Part shown: positions 13,614 through 17,096 of the stretch, one piece after another
Layout: every line of letters begins with the position of its first letter
Numbering within the stretch: position 1 is the first letter of the stretch
DNA from: Chloroflexota bacterium
GTDB lineage: Bacteria > Chloroflexota > Anaerolineae > Anaerolineales > UBA4823
Length of the DNA: 17,096 nucleotides
Assembly (NCBI GenBank): GCA_023395675.1
Contig: JAEWYL010000019.1
Location: forward strand, 1-17,096
Direction of reading: 5' to 3'
Program-made: the position numbers and the translations under genes
Notes under the pieces: generated by a model
Databases searched by the model: none
The model's input: the letters and a program-made list of their open reading frames with translations, nothing else
Told to the model about the DNA's origin: nothing

Positions 13614-14534
13614 CTAGGCGTCCCCTTCTTCCCCGGTCTCGCCGGCGCGCATGCGCAGGTAAGACCGGTAGCGGGCCGGGTGCACCCGGCCTTCCTCCAC
13701 GGCTTTCAAGACCGCGCAGCCGGGCTCCTGCCGGTGGGTGCAGTCGCTGAACTGGCACTGGGCCACCAGATCCCGCAGCTCGGGGAAGTAGCCGTCCACC
13801 TCCTCGGGCTCGATATCCCACAGGGCGAGGGCCTTCAGCCCTGGCGTGTCGGCCACGTAGCCTCCCCCTTCGAGGGGGAACATCTGCCGCACCACGGTGG
13901 TGTGGCGCCCCTTGCGGGTGGCGCGGCTGACCTCGCTCACCGCCAGGCCCAGGCCGGGCTGCACCGCGTTGAGCAGGCTGGATTTGCCCACCCCCGACGG
14001 CCCGGCGAAAATTGAGATTTTCCCCTGCAGCCGCCGGCGCAGCGGGCGCACCCCCACCCCGCTCTTGACCGAGGTGTAGAACACCGGGTAGCCGAGGGTG
14101 GTGTAGCGCCCGAACAGGGCCTCGGCCGCCTCCCGGCCCAGCAGGTCGAGCTTGTTGGCGACGATGAGAGAGGGCAGCCCCGCCTTTTCGGCCGTGACCA
14201 GGAAGCGGTCGAGCAGGCCGAAGCGCGGGGCCGGGTTGGCGCAGGCGAAGATGAAAACCGCCTGGTCGGGATTGGCGATCAGGATCTGAAGGTACTCGCC
14301 CCGGGGGGTGGGCGCCAGGCGGGAGAGCATGGCGCTGCGCTCCTCCACGGCTTCGATAATGCCTCTTTGGGAGTCCAGCGGGGTGACGACGACCCGGTCG
14401 CCCACTGCGGCCACATCCCCCTCCCGCCGGCCCTGCTTCAGGCGGCCGCGCAGGGTGCACATCAGGCTGCCCTGGCCGGTCTCCACCGTGTAAAACCCCG
14501 ACTGGGTGCGGGTGACCAGGCCGCGCAGGCTCAT
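13614..14534 (-). CDS. rsgA: Ribosome small-subunit-dependent GTPase RsgA
   Basis: Circularly permuted GTPase that helps mature the 30S ribosomal subunit, 306 residues. An N-terminal OB fold (about 1-70, opening with the family-typical VTRTQSGFYTV) is followed by the permuted G motifs: G4 NKLD (127-130), G5 TSVKSG (154-159), G1 GPSGVGKSS (178-186), the switch region RATRKGRHTT (204-213) and G3 DTPG (229-232). The zinc knuckle is complete: Cys260, Cys265, His267, Cys273. ATG 14534 is the only ATG, GTG or TTG start that fits; upstream the same frame stays open through the 18-bp repeats but offers none of these codons. No clear ribosome site is visible. It lies 154 bases after the penicillin-binding protein gene. 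Confidence 0.97.
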   Translation of the reverse strand: MSLRGLVTRTQSGFYTVETGQGSLMCTLRGRLKQGRREGDVAAVGDRVVVTPLDSQRGIIEAVEERSAMLSRLAPTPRGEYLQILIANPDQAVFIFACANPAPRFGLLDRFLVTAEKAGLPSLIVANKLDLLGREAAEALFGRYTTLGYPVFYTSVKSGVGVRPLRRRLQGKISIFAGPSGVGKSSLLNAVQPGLGLAVSEVSRATRKGRHTTVVRQMFPLEGGGYVADTPGLKALALWDIEPEEVDGYFPELRDLVAQCQFSDCTHRQEPGCAVLKAVEEGRVHPARYRSYLRMRAGETGEEGDA

Positions 14535-14570
14535 AGAGGGGCGGGCGAAAGGCAGTCCCGCGCCGCGGCG

Positions 14571-14660
14571 CTGCGGCCCAAAGTCGGGCTGCGGCCCAGA
14601 GTCGGGCTGCGGCCCAGAGTCGGGCTGCGGCCCAGAATCGGGCTGCGGCCCAGGGCCGGG
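14571..14660. repeat. Five tandem 18-bp repeats between the PBP gene and rsgA
   Basis: Five uninterrupted units of CTGCGGCCCAGAGTCGGG (plus strand) run from 14571 to 14660, with only one to three substitutions in the first, fourth and fifth copies. In minus-strand RNA each junction can form a GGGC-CGCA-GCCC mini-hairpin. The unit length is a multiple of three, and the rsgA frame remains open across it, reading repeated PDSGPQ, although no normal start codon precedes it. It behaves like a minisatellite, so copy number may vary between strains. Confidence 0.9.
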
Positions 14661-14688
14661 CTCAGGGCGGCGCAGGGCGGCGAGGTTC

Positions 14689-17010
14689 TCACGGCTGCAG
14701 TCTCTCCCGGCGGTCCTCCGCCTCTTCCTCCTCGTCGTTCTGGAGCGTGTCGCCGCCCTGGGGCTCTTCGGGGGTGGGAGTGCCGGTCTCCTGGAACTGC
14801 GAGGTCGGGGTGGCGGTCACGCCGTAGGCCGACTCCCAGGGGTAAAGCGGGCCCTGGGTCCCGGTGAAATACTGGGACATGACGCGGCGGAAGATGGGGG
14901 CGGCATAATCGGAGCCCTCGCCGATGTTCTCGACGACCACGACCACGGCGATATCGGGGATATCGGCGCGGCCCTCGAAGCTGTAGCCCACGAACCAGGC
15001 GTGGGGCTTACCCGAGCCGGATTCGGCGGTGCCGGTCTTCCCGGCCACGTTCACGGGCATACCGGAGAAGCGGTGCACGGCGGTGCCGCGCGGGTTGGCG
15101 CTGGAGACCACGCCGCGCATGCCCTCCTGGATAATCGCCAGGTTCTCGGCGCTCACCGGCAGCTCGCCCGCGGCGTCCGGCTCGAACACAAAGGTCGGGT
15201 CGCCGTCGGGAGGGGCGATCTTCTCGATCAACTGGGGGCGGTAGAGGATGCCGCCGTTGCCCACCGCGGCCACGAACTGGGCCACCTGCAGGGGGGTGAC
15301 CTGGAGGTCGCCCTGGCCGATAGCCAGGTTGGTGGCGTCCAGCGGGCTGCCGGGGTCCGGCACCTGGCCGGCCTGCTCGCGCACCCCCTCGATGCCGGTC
15401 GGCTTGCCCAGGCCGAAGGCGCGGGCCATATCGGAGACGGCGGTGGTCATTTCCCGGTTGAACAGGTCCAGCCCGATATGCCAGAACCAGGGATTGCAGG
15501 AGCGGATCAGGCCGCCCACCAGGGTGAGCGTGCCGCTGGGCATGGTCTTGCCGTCCTCTTTAAAGTGCTCGTAGGTCCAGTCCTGCAGGGTGACGCCGGT
15601 GAGCTCTTCAAAGAAATAACCGCATTCGTAGACCGAATCGGACTGGTAGCCGCCCTCTTCCAGGGCGGCGGCCATGGTGATGATCTTGAAGGCCGAGCCA
15701 AGCGGGTACTGGCCCTGGGTGGCGCGGTTGTAGAGGGGCTGGTCGGGGTTGCTGTACAGGTCTTCCAGCAGGGTGGTGTAGTTGAAGTTGCTGGGGTCGA
15801 AGGCGTTCGGGTCGAAGCCGGGGGAAGAGGCCATCGCCAGCACCCGGCCCGTGTTCATCTCCAGGGCCACCACCGCGCCTTTGAACCCGGCGATGGCCTC
15901 CTGGGCGGCGAGCTGCAGGTCGCGGTCCAGGGTGGTGTAAATGGCCTGCGAGGGGGCGGCCTGGCGCTCGGCCAGGCGGGTGACCTGCACGCCGTCGGAG
16001 TTGAAAATATAGAGCGAGCCGCCGCGCTGCCCCGCCAGGTACTGCTCTCCCCAGGACTCGAGGCCTTCGCGGCCCACGCGCTCGTCCTGCCGGTAGCCGC
16101 GGCGCTTCCACTCCTCCACCTCCTCGGCCTGGATGGCGCTGACGTAGCCGACCAGGTGCGGGGCAATGCCGCCGTCGAAGTAATAGCGCGATTTATAGGG
16201 GCTCAGGCGCAGGCCGGAGAGGTTGGAGAGCACGTTGAAGCGGTTGGCCACCCGGTCGGCGGGCACTTCGGCCAGCGGCAGGTACCAGAACGAGCCGGCG
16301 GGCCAGTTGGCGTAGCGGGCCCGGATGGTGTCCTCGCGCAGCCCGGTCAGGCGGAAGAGCTCGGCGAAGAGCTGCTCCTCCTGCTCCGGCAGGATCTCGT
16401 CGGGCACCAGGCCGATGGCGGTGGCGTCGGCCTGGGCCACCAGGGCGTGCCCGTTGCGGTCGTAGATATTGGCGCGGGCCGGGATGTAAGGGTCCATCGC
16501 CATGTAGTTGCCGCCCGCGAGCTGCGGGTGGACCAGGGTGTCGTCCCACTGGATCTTCCACTGCCCGCCCTCCAGGCTCAGGTTCATAATGGTGTCGGCG
16601 CTGACGTCCCCCACCAGAACGCTGTGCAGGGTCACGGCATAGCTGACCTGGGCGCTGTCGGGGTCGGCCACAAAGGAGCCGCGCAGCTCGTAGTCCACCC
16701 CGCTCAGGGCCGCCTCGGTGAAGACGCCCTGGTAATGTTTGACGAAGTCCTCCAGGCTGACGGCCGCCTGGCTGACGTTGGTGAGCAGGGCGTACATGCT
16801 CTCGTAATCCTCAGCCTGCCAGGCGTTCAGGTAGGCGGTCGCGGCCTCTTTGGGGTCGGGGACGCTGGTGACACGCACGTTGACCTCGCCGGGGGCCGAG
16901 GTCTGGGTGGCGGTGGGCGCGGCGGTGGGGGTGAGGGAGGGGGCGCGGGTGCAGCCGGTCAGGAGGGTGATCAGGACGGTAACAGAGAGCAAGCGACGGT
17001 AAATCTTCAT
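14689..17010 (-). CDS. MecA-like class B penicillin-binding protein, probable lipoprotein
   Basis: Peptidoglycan DD-transpeptidase acting outside the membrane, 773 residues. Order of parts: signal with LTGC lipobox (Cys20), Thr/Pro linker, NTF2-like MecA N-terminal domain (about 52-160, ending GGQWKIQWDDTLVHP), dimerisation domain (about 165-345, with IPARANIYDRNG at 176-187), then the transpeptidase domain (about 355-715). All three catalytic motifs are intact: SAFK (Ser439, Lys442), SCN (504-506) and KTG (658-660). The tail is Thr/Pro-rich and then very acidic. The lipobox in place of a plain membrane anchor is unusual. The resemblance to MecA is one of domain layout and does not by itself show resistance. 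No ribosome site is seen; CATAAT at 17016-17021 could be a -10 box giving a nearly leaderless message. Confidence 0.93.
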   Translation of the reverse strand: MKIYRRLLSVTVLITLLTGCTRAPSLTPTAAPTATQTSAPGEVNVRVTSVPDPKEAATAYLNAWQAEDYESMYALLTNVSQAAVSLEDFVKHYQGVFTEAALSGVDYELRGSFVADPDSAQVSYAVTLHSVLVGDVSADTIMNLSLEGGQWKIQWDDTLVHPQLAGGNYMAMDPYIPARANIYDRNGHALVAQADATAIGLVPDEILPEQEEQLFAELFRLTGLREDTIRARYANWPAGSFWYLPLAEVPADRVANRFNVLSNLSGLRLSPYKSRYYFDGGIAPHLVGYVSAIQAEEVEEWKRRGYRQDERVGREGLESWGEQYLAGQRGGSLYIFNSDGVQVTRLAERQAAPSQAIYTTLDRDLQLAAQEAIAGFKGAVVALEMNTGRVLAMASSPGFDPNAFDPSNFNYTTLLEDLYSNPDQPLYNRATQGQYPLGSAFKIITMAAALEEGGYQSDSVYECGYFFEELTGVTLQDWTYEHFKEDGKTMPSGTLTLVGGLIRSCNPWFWHIGLDLFNREMTTAVSDMARAFGLGKPTGIEGVREQAGQVPDPGSPLDATNLAIGQGDLQVTPLQVAQFVAAVGNGGILYRPQLIEKIAPPDGDPTFVFEPDAAGELPVSAENLAIIQEGMRGVVSSANPRGTAVHRFSGMPVNVAGKTGTAESGSGKPHAWFVGYSFEGRADIPDIAVVVVVENIGEGSDYAAPIFRRVMSQYFTGTQGPLYPWESAYGVTATPTSQFQETGTPTPEEPQGGDTLQNDEEEEAEDRRERLQP

Positions 17011-17096
17011 AAGTGATTATGCGTTTATCCAGAATGTCGTTTTACGCCTCTGCGGGCGGGAGAACCCGGGCAGGGGCGCAGCAGCTTATTCTGAGA

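Noticed and set aside
13558..14460. Minus-strand open frame of 300 codons overlapping rsgA
   Set aside because: It occupies another frame of the same strand as rsgA and is Pro/Gly/Arg-rich; rsgA has all GTPase and zinc motifs.
14571..14660. CRISPR array
   Set aside because: The 18-bp units are directly adjacent with no unique spacers and there are no cas genes.
14506..17016. Plus-strand open frame of 836 codons
   Set aside because: It mirrors the penicillin-binding protein gene, whose catalytic motifs are intact on the minus strand; its Gly/Ala/Val/His-rich translation resembles no family. Its CGPESG repeats merely translate the 18-bp repeat.

Overview
The window is a GC-rich bacterial segment in which every supported gene lies on the minus strand, so it reads biologically from the right edge to the left. 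The gene content suggests a Chloroflexota (Anaerolineae-like) bacterium: solute-binding lipoproteins with Thr/Pro-rich or repeated VTQEV linkers, a MecA-like penicillin-binding protein, GTG starts and many intergenic hairpins. This lineage call is an inference from gene style; no marker RNA is present.

Right part (17010 to 12778): a MecA-type class B penicillin-binding protein with a lipoprotein signal, a 154-base spacer holding five 18-bp tandem repeats, the ribosome-assembly GTPase rsgA, a hairpin-rich intergenic region, and an ECF sigma factor with its own promoter-like sequence. Middle part (12568 to 10357): a small unrecognised gene that looks frameshifted and overlaps, by ATGA, the start of a family-5 (peptide type) solute-binding lipoprotein. 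Then comes a 394-base non-coding region with phased A-tracts, a near-consensus promoter overlapped by a dyad, and a leader of about 260 nt.

Left part (9962 to 76): a complete Dpp/Opp-type ABC importer. It comprises a large binding lipoprotein, two large hairpins, an OppB-like and an OppC-like permease (ATGA overlap), an OppD-like and an OppF-like ATPase, a 65-residue two-helix membrane protein, two more hairpins, and a second OppD-like/OppF-like ATPase pair. Thus one permease pair sits with four ATPase genes. All four ATPases carry the C-terminal four-cysteine tail.

The most striking observation is the binding protein at 7356-9962. Its family-5 sequence blocks occur in swapped order: the blocks that normally follow the GTGPY motif come first, and the blocks that normally open the protein come second. 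The adjacent binding protein at 10357-12285 has the canonical order and serves as an internal control. This looks like a circularly permuted solute-binding protein with an added C-terminal beta domain.
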